Shown piece by piece: positions 53,884 through 64,000 of a stretch of 64,000 nt of DNA. Where the stretch lies: positions 54,424,839 through 54,488,838 of the forward strand of contig QVOM02000126.1 of NCBI GenBank assembly GCA_003586115.2, read 5' to 3'. The stretch's first letter is position 1; every line of letters begins with the position of its first letter. The stretch is from Salvator merianae (Eukaryota > Chordata > Lepidosauria > Squamata > Teiidae). The position numbers and the translations under genes are program-made. Below the pieces are notes generated by a model, which ran no database searches, was not told the origin of the DNA, and worked only from the letters and a program-made list of their open reading frames with translations.

Positions 53884-54639
53884 CAAAAACCTATCGTAGG
53901 TAGTTTTGTTGTCTTCCTTACAGTTGTGTTTGTGCTATGAATTTGCTGAACAATTAAAAAGCATTTTGTTTCAATTTTACTGCCTTTTGATATTCTGTCC
54001 TAAACCTAAGATAATTTGTAAGGGCCAGTTACTGGGAGATGGGTAGACTTGTTGTAGTACTGTCCTGCTTTTGGGCTCCCACATGCAACTGGCTGGCCAC
54101 TGTGGCTATGCCTGCACTGGGCCGGAGACTGGCACAACAGCTGGAACTCCAGGCATTTTTGCACTTACTGGAGAACAGACTAATTAGCAGGGTTGAGACC
54201 AGTAAGGATGGGGTTTGCTGATCAGCATTCACGCTTGTCAGCAATGGAACAGTTTGTGAGCTGACCAGCAGAGGGAGCAGTGCAAATGGGACTGCACTAT
54301 TCAGGGAGCTGTCTGTGAAGTCATAGAGCTTTAATTTGTCATCCTCTTCCCCCTTTGGGAGGAACACTGTGATGTTAGCATGTTCCACTTTCTGATGCAT
54401 ATCTCCATTCCAGAATACATGTCCTTACTCCAGCCCTTCATCCAGTCAAGAGATGTTCCTTCAGGATCCTGTGCTCTGTCCATTCAACAGCCTCTTCAGC
54501 TAACAGGGAAATATTTCACTACCTCTTCTGTAGCAGTCCCCTTAACTTCATTTAGACCGTTCACTTTTCCGCAAGTCCTTCTCCAGAATGTGAACACAAA
54601 TGCAGACAATAAGAATTAGTGACACTAGACGTGACAGCA
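53884..54639. other. Unassigned spacer
   Basis: No recognised feature. Overlapping frames near 54029-54400 on both strands look random. Confidence 0.35.
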
Positions 54640-54649
54640 AAGAACCAAC

Positions 54650-54835
54650 AGTGTACTGCTGTTGACTCTTGATGACTACATGGACACATTTGGAAAGTTC
54701 TCTTTGCAAAAATAATGAAGTGGTTTGGGTTTGCTATTACCTGCTTTTGTGGAGATGCTGAGGATTGAGCCTGTGACCTTCAGCTTCCCAGGCAGATGCT
54801 CTACTGTTCAGCTACAGTCATTCCCTAGGTGGCAA
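54650..54835 (-). mobile_element. tRNA-headed SINE (minus)
   Basis: On the minus strand GTAGCTGAACAGTAGAGCAT resembles a tRNA A-box region and GGCTCAATCCTC a B-box, at normal tRNA spacing. The tail includes ATGTAGTCATCAAGAGTCAA, similar in style to BovB-type 3' ends. Tail assignment is tentative. Confidence 0.65.
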
Positions 54836-54854
54836 ATTAAATACAGCTAATATA

Positions 54855-55105
54855 TACACCTAATACTAAAGCAGAAGGTCAAATACTTTGGCCAGATAAT
54901 GAGAAGATGGGGTTCACTAGAAAGCAGCCTAATGCTGGGAAAGATCGAAGAAGGGGACGGCAGAGAGTGAAATGGATAGATAGCATCATGGAAACAACAA
55001 ACCGGAGCTTGGGCAAACTGGGAGGTGGTGGTGAACACAGAGTCCTGGCATGCTGTGGTCCATGAGGTCATGAAGAGTCAGACTTGACTGAATGATTAAA
55101 CAACA
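54855..55105 (+). mobile_element. BovB/RTE LINE 3' end
   Basis: Two frames on the plus strand give FGQIMRRWGSLESSLMLGK and, after frame changes, ESWHAVVHEVMKSQT followed by LND. These match the C-terminal end of BovB-type RTE proteins (FGHIMRR..S.E..LMLGKIE... and AWHAAVHGV.KS.T.LSDW). About 250 bp remain. BovB is widespread in squamates and famous for horizontal transfer between reptiles and ruminants; this copy is dead. Confidence 0.82.
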
Positions 55106-55299
55106 TGTACATGAGTTGATGAAACAGCAGAAAGTGTCCTCTTTCTGCTCTGTCCTTTCTGCTCTGTTGTGAGTTTATTGTGTTCCTTGCTTCTTCTACA
55201 CAAGGAATCACAGATCATTTCCCTTTATAAATTTTAGGAAGTTGATCATTGGTCTATTTGCATATGCACTATTTTCATTTGCTGGTCATTCATTTTGTT
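55106..55299. other. Short spacer
   Basis: Nothing recognised. Confidence 0.3.
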
Positions 55300-55443
55300 C
55301 CCCTGAATATTGTTCATGCAGTTTTCTTGGCAGTAATGCAGAAGTAGTTTGCCTTTATCTCTTCCAGGGAAATAATGGGGATCAAAACTGCGACCTCCTG
55401 CTTTGCAGGCAATTGCTCTCCCACTGAGATGCAGCTGCTCCAT
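55300..55443 (-). mobile_element. tRNA-headed SINE (minus)
   Basis: The minus strand begins GAGCAGCTGCATCTCAGTGG, with A-box-like AGTGGGAGAGCAATTGCC and B-box-like GTTTTGATCCCC. The body GGCAAACTACTTCTGCAT and CTGCCAAGAAAACTGCAT is shared with 47383-47528. Confidence 0.75.
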
Positions 55444-55445
55444 TT

Positions 55446-55460
55446 GTGTGTGTGTGTGTT
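55446..55460 (+). repeat. Short (GT)n
   Basis: Seven GT units next to the SINE head. Confidence 0.8.
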
Positions 55461-55767
55461 CCTCAGAAACACACTAATGACACAGTATGAAATTTTGATA
55501 GACAGATTGATACAGAGATAATTTATCTTCTCAAACACAGTTACCTCCTCACCTCCATTTCTTATTCTTTTTCTGGGGGGGAAAAAAAGCTTCTTTGAGC
55601 AAAGTAAGACAAACCACAGACCATTGTCTGTGAACAGCAAGAAACTGGAGGATCTCTGTTCTCTTCTCTTAGTGTGCCACAGTTATTGCCTTGCTTGGAA
55701 ATTTCTATCCACATCCATCTGTTGCATTTTTACCAAGGCTAGGTTCACATATAGGAAATTAAAAAAA
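55461..55767. other. Unassigned spacer
   Basis: Nothing recognised. Confidence 0.3.
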
Positions 55768-55910
55768 AGGAAGGAAGGGAGGGAGGGAAAGCGAAGAGAA
55801 AAGGAAAGGTAAAGGTAAAGGAAAAGGGGAAGGAAGGAAGGAAGGAAGGAAGGAAGGAAGGAAGGAAGGAAGGAAGGAAGGAAGGAAGGAAGGAAGGAAG
55901 GAAGGAAGGA
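55768..55910 (+). repeat. Polypurine tract with (GGAA)n core
   Basis: Purine-rich from 55768, then about 20 perfect GGAA units at 55829-55910. It is the complement of the (TTCC)n tract at 25744. Confidence 0.95.
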
Positions 55911-58009
55911 CCAGTCCAGAAGCCCCTCAGGGATGTTGGTGTATGACCCTTGTGTTCTCATCCCATCTGTAATCCACCAATGGGCCTTTAAAATGTGCAA
56001 ATCTTCATTTTATATGTTGTGGTAATGGCTCAGACTTGTGACTAGGAATCTCGATTGAGCTATAATTTCTGTGTTGTCTTTATGTTAAAACCTCTCTGCA
56101 CAGTAGTTCTATTGAATAGAAACTGTGTCTCCATTACACAGCAAAGGTACCTTAACCAGTCTCCATAACTGTCCCGGGCACCTCTCTTAAAGATCCATCC
56201 CTGCGAACCCAGCTGGAGCAGAGAGGTGGCTTAGGTGCAGCCTGGCCATCACAGCAGACCAAGCCTGGAGATGGTGGCATTTCTTTCACACTGAAAGCTT
56301 TCAGGTGGGGGGACCTAGCATAAATGCTTTGATTTGGATTCCTATATGGAATGCCAAGTCAAACTCCATGGCCAAAATGGTCCTCCAAATTCTGCAGCAG
56401 CTACTAAGCATGTACTTTTTTTGTGGCTTATGGCCAACCTCCACACATAGAGTTCACATTAAAATGTGTCCTTCCAAGTAGGGCTTGTTGCATATCTTGC
56501 ATAGTCCACTGATTTTGCAACCAAATCATTCTGTGGCCATGGTATGTATTTTGCCTACTAGTGTAGCTTGGTTCTTAGAGAACCCCTGATCCTGGATTTT
56601 CTGTGGATATAGAGGGCATTCCCAGGGAAGAGAAGGAGGCTCTTCTCTTTTTTAAAGTGCCCACTCACAGTGCTTCCTCCACAGCAGTAGATCCATGCAG
56701 GGATTCTAATAGCAACATGATCAACTGCCTCAGCTCTGTGCTAGGAGGGGAAGAGGACAGCAATGGCACCTCCTTTGCTGTCACCCCAAGCTTGAGCTCC
56801 AGGGAGGGAAAGCAGCAGTGATGGCCACCACATAGTTCTGCTTTAGGCAAGGAAGATGACAGTGCCAGATCTGCCCCCTTCACCACAGCTGCCCATCCTT
56901 CAGCCATGGGGAGTGAAAGAGGTTGCAGTTGTATCTGCACACTTCAGCTCTGGGGCGGAGCTTTAGAGGCACTACACTTGAAACATATGCACAGCAATGA
57001 AAGTGACTGAGGGTGCAATCAGACAGGGCTTTCTCCAGTCACCCTTTACAAAGAAGCATCCCATCTGTAGACACAGAACAAATGCCTTTCAAACAGTTAT
57101 CCAAATAAGCGCCAAAAGCCTATCTCATTTTTCCACACTGCAGTATTCATTCACCTTCAAGTGTGGATATACTTTCCTTAAAAATGGATGCTATGGGGAG
57201 GGAAAGCAGTGGCAGTGATTGCCTCTTGCCATTGCAGAAAGCTTCCACCAATGTAGAAATGAGGAAGCAGGAGGTGGAAAGTGGGAGACATTTAGGGAGC
57301 TCTCAGTAGTGATGATCCAGACTAGACTAAAATAAATAAAGCTGACTTTCTTTCAGAGACTTCTGTGTAGGGTTGGATCTGTGGATCCATATTAGGTAGA
57401 AGTTGGTCCTGATCTATTCTGGACCAGCCCCTATGCTGGTCCTGAAGACCAGTAACAAAGGGAGTATACCTGAGTGGGTACGGCCTCTCTACTCTGCATG
57501 AATATGTAAATGAAAGATGCCCAGAAGAGGACCATGGAGCAGTATGTTTCACATCAGGGTGCTCCCTTGCTTCTTGGTCAGTTCCCGATTGTCATCTTCT
57601 TTTTAAACATGAAATAGAACTTTTTTCTTTCACAGATGTCTGTGTCTGTATGTATGTGTGTGTGAGAGAGAAAGAATGAGGAAGGGAGAGAGGGAGAAAA
57701 TACTTCCTGCTGTTCATTCTCTGAATGAGTTGCAGCCTTCTTTCTCTCTTCCAGTTCTATAATTTACCAACCATTACTAGCTTGGAAAGATGACATAACA
57801 GCTCCTAATTCTGTTCAAATTGAGGGATTTTTCCTACTTAACAGAAAGTTCAGTGAATAGAAGGCGCCCCCTTTTTAACTGCATGTGAATATCCTCTAGA
57901 TGTTTGATTACCAAACTGCATAAGCACTGCAAGATGGGAACTGGATACATTTGTGATCAGCCATCATGAAAAAAATATGCATTTGTGTTCTTAAGGTGTC
58001 TCTGGCCAT
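55911..58009. other. Unassigned intergenic sequence
   Basis: No gene or bounded repeat recognised. A short GT/GA tract lies at 57645-57672. Confidence 0.4.
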
Positions 58010-58082
58010 CTGAGAATATAGACCATTTCTACTGCTTTCCAGGCAGTTTGCTCTACCAGTGAGCTGCAGCCACTCCCATGCT
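58010..58082 (-). mobile_element. SINE head fragment (minus)
   Basis: The minus strand reads GGAGTGGCTGCAGCTCACTG then GTAGAGCAAACTGCCTGG, a tRNA-like A-box region. Only the 5' part remains. Confidence 0.55.
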
Positions 58083-58224
58083 CAATAGTACTAAACTTTA
58101 ACAACCATACTAGTTCTTTGCATCATACATCTCAGCTATTTGAGATGTTTGTAATAATAATAGTAAAAAAGTCCTAACAGGTATTGATGGTTAAAACATA
58201 AAATATATGCATTATGTATTTTAT

Positions 58225-58292
58225 TATGTATTGTGATGACCTGTCCTGGGACCGTCTGGTGAAGGGTGGAATATAAAATTTTAAATAAAATA
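58225..58292 (+). mobile_element. L2-like 3' tail
   Basis: GATGACCTGTCCTGGGACC, GGTGAAGGGTGGAATATAAA and an AAATAAAAT end parallel the L2 tail at 13553-13605 (AACCTGCCCTGAGACC, GGGCGGGATAAAAAT). Confidence 0.65.
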
Positions 58293-59132
58293 AAAATGAT
58301 GCATAATCTCTATTTCAAAAACCCAGAAGTCAAAAAAAGAAAAAAGAAAAAAAGTAGAACAATGTCTGGTGCTTTTGTAAAACAGAATCTTACTGTTTTC
58401 AGGAGGGGAACAAATATAACTTCAGGCACATTATGATACCTATCATAAGTAGCTGTGCTCAGTTATGATCGGTGCTGAAGAATCTCCTTGTAAATGCACA
58501 GAAACTTTGCCCTGGAGATGTAAAATAGTTATGGAATTCTGATGTCTAGCTCAGGTGCATATAATTGCATTATGTGGAACATAACATTGTGAAACAGAAT
58601 TACTGAGCATTCAATAAAATAATATTTGTTACAGCTGGCACACTTTTGCTTGGTCTCTTTCAAATGGAGCTATATTCACATGAAGTTCATGAATCTTGCG
58701 TAGTATATAACTGGATTTCTAACCTGTAGCTAGCTTGGGTGATTACAATACAATATTTGTCTAGTTTTGTTAAATTGAACAGGTGGGTTGTTTTTTTTTT
58801 TTTTTAAATCTTTATTATTATTATTATTAAGAGGGACATAGTAAATTCTGTTTTAATAATTTAAGCAGATTACAGGCCAATCCTACAAGCTGCAGCTTAC
58901 CATCCAAACTGTTTTGACAGTTTTGCACATTATACAAAAGCAATGGTTGCAGTACTTTTAATATTGCTTAAATCTATTTATTCTACCTGAAGGATTTTTT
59001 TCCTCTAATTATATATTGCACTTATAATGGCAGTATTTTATTTTTCTTCATTTTTAAAGTGTTCCACAAGCTTCTGAGAGGGAGTAAACAATTTCAGTAT
59101 GTGCATTTGTATGTGTGTTTGTATGGGAATGC
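58293..59132. other. Unassigned AT-rich sequence
   Basis: Contains T and (TTA)n runs near 58790-58830. No gene recognised. Confidence 0.4.
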
Positions 59133-59140
59133 ATGTAGAT

Positions 59141-59500
59141 TAGGAATATGCAAATTTCAATTAGTATTCAAAAATTCATATGAAGTTTCATTTTTGCAAA
59201 TTTTTGCATCGAAATGAAAATAACTTTTTTTGCATTTACAGTTTTCAATTGAAAACTAAAAAGCCTATTGTTTTGTGAAAACAAAATCATTGAATTTTCA
59301 CGATTTTCACATTTTTCACTATTTTTAAACCATGAAAATGGCATTTTCAGTGGCATTTTCGATGGGAAAACATTGCGAAAAATGTGAAAACAAATGTGAA
59401 AAATGCATTTTTCGACAACAAAATTCACTGACAAAGTGAGATTTTCATTTGAAAACAAATTGAAAATGATTTTTTTTTTTTTTCCCTATGCACATCCCTA
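59141..59500. mobile_element. hAT-like MITE with TAGRGATGTGCA ends, copy 5
   Basis: Ends TAGGAATATGCAAATTTC and CCTATGCACATCCCTA. Flanks ATGTAGAT (59133-59140) and GTGTAGAT (59501-59508) are an 8-bp duplication with one mismatch. The AT-rich interior is full of GAAAA/TTTTC words like copy 1 at 6254 and lacks the hairpin array of the 22-kb and 39-kb relatives. Confidence 0.8.
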
Positions 59501-59502
59501 GT

Positions 59503-59590
59503 GTAGATCAGTGAGAGAGAAACTGCATAGGAAGTGGAAGGTCACAAATTCAATCCCTGACTTCTTCCTGGAAAAGGTTTGCAGAGGCCC
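59503..59590 (+). mobile_element. tRNA-headed SINE head (plus)
   Basis: GTAGATCAGTGAGAGAGAAA then GGAAGGTCACAAATTCAATC, an A-box/B-box pair at tRNA spacing. The tail is not clear. Confidence 0.6.
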
Positions 59591-59925
59591 AAGTGGCCAG
59601 GAGCTGGCTACAGCCACCCCTGATCACAACTAACTGTGGAACACTAATTTGTGCTCCACGGCCTTACCAGAAGCTGGTATCCAGCTTCTGGTAAGATGCA
59701 TTAGTACCTACCTGACGACATGGTGTCTGGGCCGATGTGATGAACTGATTGTGTCTGCATGAGTGGCTGTTCTTCCACATGCTGGTGTATTGCACAGCCC
59801 TGATGGTTGCCATGGCAGCAGCTGGACACTTCTCAGCTGCTGCCACACTTAGAATGGTGCACAGCTACTGGCATTCACACCACAGTTATTAGCAGCTTCT
59901 GAATTGTCATGGCAATGTTCAACCT
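59591..59925. repeat. Region related to MITE N3
   Basis: ACAGCTACTGGCATTCACAC near 59860 matches N3 at about 30155 (ACAGCTACTAGTGTTCACAC), and a perfect hairpin CCAGAAGCTGG/CCAGCTTCTGG lies at 59668-59692. Ends undefined. Confidence 0.4.
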
Positions 59926-60190
59926 TGCACCAGATGCTAGTTCTGACTTTGCCAATGGTATCAAAAGCTGCAGAGGGATCAAGGAGAACCAACAGAGCCC
60001 AATTGCCCCATTCCCCTCCTGATAAAGGTAATCTATCAGGGCAACTAAGGCAGTCTCAGTGCCATACGTCCACTTAAAACTAGATTGGAATGAGTTTAGA
60101 TAATCCATTTCCTCCTCCAAGCATGTATGCAGATGATAACCCAAAACTATCTCCAACTTTTTGCCCACCTTTCTGCCAGCTGAAGTCTGT
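59926..60190 (-). mobile_element. L2-clade LINE fragment (minus)
   Basis: The minus strand translates to LHTCLEEEMDYLNSFQSSF, TYGTETALVALIDYL and further, matching the same RT region as 12190-12330 of the best L2 copy (LQACLEEADYLDPFQSGF, YGTETTLV). About 265 bp; fragment only. Confidence 0.85.
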
Positions 60191-62419
60191 TTACTCTAAT
60201 CCAGTTTCAACTTCCTTTATATATTTAAAGACTTCTTCAGGCTTTTGGCTGTAAAATAAGGTCAACATAATACATTTAAAGGATATTTTTTTTCCTCTAC
60301 AAGTAAACATGCAATTTTAGCTATATTTTGCCAATTGCAAATAGTAGAAGCAGCAGAAACTGAGTTTCTGGTTGTACTCTTGCAACCTCTAGCTTTTTTC
60401 CCCAGTTATTTGTTTGTTTATTTTCGGACCAAGGTTGTATACACGCGTGCATGCACACACACACACACACACAAACAGTTACTTTTAAGTAGAGATGTGC
60501 ATGAAAGTTTTTTTCCTGGTTTGGTTCAATTTGAACAAAACCCCAAGAACTTTGGACATGTGCGAATTGGACTTCTCAAAGAAATTGTTTAATGAACTGT
60601 TCTTTTCAGGGAACAATGGAGCAGAGCAAAGAGTGCCCTGTTCATCAATATTGTAAAGCTATAGGAGAAGTAGATGATTTTAAATCAAGGGTGCATTTGA
60701 ACATTGTGCTGCTTGACAGGGACCATGGCCCCCTCAGGACCCACATGCTGACTTTGGAGACTCCAGCTCAAAGTTGACCTGTTGTACATTGCCCTCAACA
60801 ATATGAATTATTGTAGATAAATTGTTGCAAATGGATAGGAATCTGTCTCTCGTCGAAAGCTTGTGCATAGATGGATCTAATGCATTGAAAGCATGAGGAA
60901 GGATCAGAATTGCCTGGAATTCTCATGCCAGACTGACTGCATCTTGGACATCAAAGTTAAACCTCTGTTTGCCTGTAAACAAAGGCAAGCAAATGTCTGC
61001 ATGACACTATCAAGGCAAGTAATAAAAGCTAATGACCCTTGCTTCCTTCCAATTAATAGAAAACATGGAGATCTGATACAAAGTAGTATTTTTCCTATTA
61101 AGGGCCAATAGATGTTAAAAGTTGTGGTCAAATTGTGGGGAATCTGCATGATCCAGATGTGATAGCCAGGAATGTAGTTGCCAAGGATGTTTGGCAATTC
61201 AATTTGATGAAATTGGGGTTATCTTTATCTATCACAGATATCAAATGGTCATTAGCATAGCCCAGAGGTGCAACAGCAACCCAGATATGTACACAGTTGG
61301 AGTTGCACATCACATTTAAGTTTGCACTGAGCATACACATCTGCATGCATTACACAAAAGCATGTTGATGTTCCCCTGTCCCCATAGAGTGGCATTAAGT
61401 CACATTTCACCTTGCAAAACAATAATAATAAAAAGCCTCCAGGTAGACCCTGATACAGTCTTCTATCCACGATCTTCATCACCATAACCAAGCCTCATGC
61501 TTCTCAATTGCAACCAGACTTTGAATCTCCCACCCTGCTCCATTTAGAACTTTGCTGTTTGCCCAGAGCAGCCCTGCAACTTGGGACTTTGTCAGACTTT
61601 GCTGATATCCAAGGATCTTTGTCCTTACAGCTGAGGTGTGTTTCTGCTGAACCTCGCAGCCTCCAACTTCCCCTTTTCCACATTTGGAGTACTTTACCTG
61701 AACTGCTTGCCTCCTCTGTCAGACTTCCTATTTTCCAAGCCTGGAGGATGACAATTATGTTTGTGATCTTTCTCTGTGTAGGGCTCTTCCTTTAGCCATT
61801 AGAACAAGATTCCCCCCCCCCCAAATACCCTGTAAAAGCCCACTTTTCCTACTTCCCGAGCTTTGATTCATAATAGACTTGCTAAAGCTCTGCAACACTG
61901 TCAAATCTTAGCTTAAGTTCAGTAACTTTGCAAACACCATTTATTGGGCAAAGCCCCTTCTCTACACTGTTCTTTGTATTTGTTTTTGCCTTTTGACAGC
62001 TATAAACATCAGTTATCTTGATAGTTTTGTGGTTTTCTTGCTTTTAAAGCTATTCTGCTGGGTTTTTAATGAAGTTTTCTTACTTTTTTAAAAAAAACAT
62101 TTGTCTGAGAGGAATTTGTGCTGTCCGCTTCTTGTTTTCTGGTTCACTTGTGTTGATCTGATGTTGGTAAAGTCAACAGACAAAATGTCCTGCTTTTAGG
62201 GTTCTGGGCCTTGGAGTGATATCTTTCCCAAGATCGGTATATCCCACTGCACAAGTCCTAACAGACCGTAGTGGCAACCTGACAGATAGGTTAGTAGGGC
62301 CAAAGTTTACAGTTTTAGCTAAAGCCCCCAAAATTGGCTTGTGGGTCTGAGAGCCACTGCTATGTTTTGAGGTGATCAGATATACCTTTGGTTTTCTGAG
62401 GAGCTTTGGGTAGCAGTGA
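60191..62419. other. Unassigned sequence with one MITE end and a CA tract
   Basis: TAGAGATGTGCATGAAAG at 60490 is a single left end of the TAGRGATGTGCA family with no matching right end, so a truncated copy. A (CA)n tract lies at 60453-60473. The stretch 61507-62190 has LTR-like base composition but no partner. Confidence 0.4.
60453..60473 (+). repeat. (CA)n microsatellite
   Basis: About ten CA units preceded by ACGCGTGCATG. Confidence 0.9.
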
Positions 62420-62422
62420 GCT

Positions 62423-63561
62423 ATGGAAATGAAAGCTGCAAAAAAAAAAACAACAAAAAAAACACAAACTTATTTTGAGGTCTCCATTGCATCCTCAAAT
62501 AGCTGTCCAGCAGAGCTATTCCAAGTAATTAAGGGACTGCCATCTGCTCCTGAAAACCTGGTATTAGAACTCTCAGATGTTTGCTGGAATAATTTTGCAA
62601 AGTATTTTGAAGATAAAGTCACTTTCCTCCATGTCAGCCTAAGCACCTCTATTGAGGTATTACCTGGCCAAGTGCCCAGTGAGCTACCATGTCTGATTTT
62701 TTTGGATCACTCTCAGGTTTTGAGCCCAGAGGATGTGGATATGATTCTTGTGGATCTCTGCCCTACATCATGCATTCTGAATCCTTATCCAGGGGTTAAC
62801 TGGGTGAATCCAGGGAATGGTGAATGCATCTTTATATGAGGTTTTGATCCCACTGGCCTTGAAAGAGGCAGTGGTTTATTCACACTTGAAAAAGCCCTCC
62901 CTGGATGCAGAAGTTTGTTCTAACTATCCCCTTAATGGATAGGGTCCTGGAAAAGATTGTGACTATACAATTACAGATAATTTGAGATGAAAAGAATTAT
63001 CTGGGTCCATTTCAATTTGGGTTTAGGCCTTGGTTTGAGATGGAATCAGTTTTGGTTGCCCTGATGGATGACCTGCTGCAGGAGTAGAGGCAGAAGGAGT
63101 GAGGCTGTGTTGATTCTGCATGATCTTTCAGTGGCCTTTGAATCCTTCTGGATTGCCTGTGTGGGATGGGAGTGGGAAGCTCTGTGTTAAAGTAGTTCTA
63201 TCCCTACCTGCAGGGATGATCTTAGAGAATAGTGTTGTGTGATTGTGCCTCAGTGGCCTGGTAGTTGAGCTGGGGGGGGGGGATCCCTCAAGACATTATT
63301 TTATCCCCAATACTATATATGAAGCTGCCAGGTGAGGTCATCAAATGTTTTGGAATGAGGTTTCACCAGTATGCAAATGACACCCAATTCTATTTCTTCA
63401 TTGCACCTGAGTCAAGAGAGTCTTTGAATGTTCTGAATCAGTGTTTGGATGCAGTGATGAACTGGATGAAGGCCAATAAACTAAAGTTGAATCCTGGCAA
63501 GACAGAGTCTCTGTGGGTGGGTGTTTCTCATGTTTGGGTACTTGGCATTTACTTGTTCTAG
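62423..63561 (+). pseudogene. L2-type reverse transcriptase pseudogene
   Basis: Coding relic of the element at 62423-63850. The upstream thirty residues include a low-complexity KKKTTKKTQTY stretch from an A-rich run. Between 62840 and 63260 the fingers and palm A block are shifted through several frames (VAL.DDLLQ near 63058, FGF.P.FE near 63014). The active-site change of Asp to Asn in YAND alone would abolish activity. Confidence 0.85.
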
Positions 63562-63850
63562 ATGGAGTTCCATTCCCTCAGAAGGAACAGATATTTAGTC
63601 AAGTGACTTCTGTGGCTAGAAGTATCTAATACCAGCTTTGGAAGGTGCACCAATATCTGGACAGAGATAGTCTAGCCACTGTTGTCTATGCACTGGTAAC
63701 TTCACATTTAGATTATTGTAATGCACTCTTTGTGTGGCTGCTCTTGCACCTTCAAGGTTTTATTTTTGGCGTACAAGGCCCTTAACAACTTGGCAGACTG
63801 CTTCCCCAGCACAGACCTGTGAGATCATTAAGATATTCAGGGGAGGTCCT
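62423..63850 (+). mobile_element. L2-clade LINE, degenerate copy
   Basis: A frame at 62423-62839 covers the region before the RT (CWNNFAKYFEDKVTF, LSPEDVDMILVDLCPTSCIL), similar to LRPEDVDKLLVRIQPTTC in the best copy. Broken frames then lead to 63265-63561 with PQDIILSPILYMKLPGEV, HQYANDTQFYF (YAND replacing the catalytic YADD) and MNWMKANKLKLNPGKTE. The similarity continues to about 63830 through DRDSLATVVYALVTS in another frame. Many stops; non-functional. Confidence 0.88.
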
Positions 63851-64000
63851 ATTGCAGATACCACAGATTGCTGAATGTCTTCTTATGATTACTTACAGTT
63901 TGACCATCTTTGTGGTGATTTATAGGATGTGTACACTACTGATTGAAAATTATCTTTTTACCCAGTCGATTCCAGAGTGAATGTTTGTCCCATCTTTGAT
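63851..64000. other. Window end, nothing recognised
   Basis: AT-rich sequence after the L2 fragment. Confidence 0.3.

Noticed and set aside
61507..62190. Solo LTR
   Set aside because: Base composition looked LTR-like, but no TG...CA ends with flanking duplication, no paired copy and no primer or polypurine site were found.
1..64000. Reading the many 60-140 codon frames as genes
   Set aside because: Apart from the LINE, Gypsy and Tc1 relics they overlap on both strands, lack motifs, initiation context or splice logic, and often lie in microsatellites or palindromes, for example at 22434-22937 and 38589-39546.

Overview
The window reads as intergenic, repeat-rich DNA from a vertebrate, most likely a squamate reptile (lizard or snake). 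No complete host gene, tRNA, rRNA, CRISPR array or prokaryote-style operon is visible. The squamate call is an inference from the repeat mix: L2-type, L1-type, CR1-type and BovB/RTE-type non-LTR retrotransposons together with a chromodomain-bearing Ty3/Gypsy element, a Tc1-like transposon, several hAT-like and GGGCC-ended non-autonomous DNA transposons, tRNA-headed SINEs and abundant microsatellites. All recognisable coding sequence belongs to mobile elements, and all of it is broken.

Layout. 0.3-1.8 kb: a decayed Tc1-like transposon with terminal inverted repeats and TA target sites. 2.0-2.6 kb: a GGGCC-ended MITE. 6.3-6.6 kb: a TAGAGATGTGCA-ended MITE. 7.2-11.25 kb: a Gypsy chromovirus with two LTRs and a gag-deleted pol. 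11.8-13.6 kb: the best preserved L2 LINE, with one nonsense codon. 14-18.9 kb: fold-back elements, a CR1 3' end and two small related MITEs. 20.5-23 kb: a hairpin with a potential Z-DNA microsatellite, a CpG-rich MITE and a hAT-like element holding a tandem array of hairpins. 24.06-24.19 kb: an exon-like segment on the minus strand. 27.9-30.3 kb: an old L2 copy split by three GGGCC-ended MITEs. 32.5-35.7 kb: an L1 insertion between matching target-site duplications. 37-42 kb: a second hairpin-array element and a dispersed repeat family. 46.7-48.3 kb: a nest of L2 tail, CpG-rich MITE, SINE, older repeat and a GC-rich hAT element with a perfect 8-bp duplication. 50.6-52.4 kb: a complete ORF1-only, HAL1-like retroelement between perfect 16-bp duplications. 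54.6-55.4 kb: SINEs and a BovB 3' end. 59-64 kb: another hAT-like MITE and two more L2 fragments.

The elements depend on one another in the usual way: autonomous LINE and transposase relics (L1, L2, BovB, Tc1, Gypsy) stand beside short non-autonomous ones (SINEs, MITEs, the HAL1-like element) that would need enzymes supplied elsewhere. Nested insertions give relative ages. The two most unusual objects are the pair of hAT-like elements with about 140-bp internal repeats, each unit holding two hairpins, and the ORF1-only L1-type element. All family names come from motif recognition by eye, without database search.
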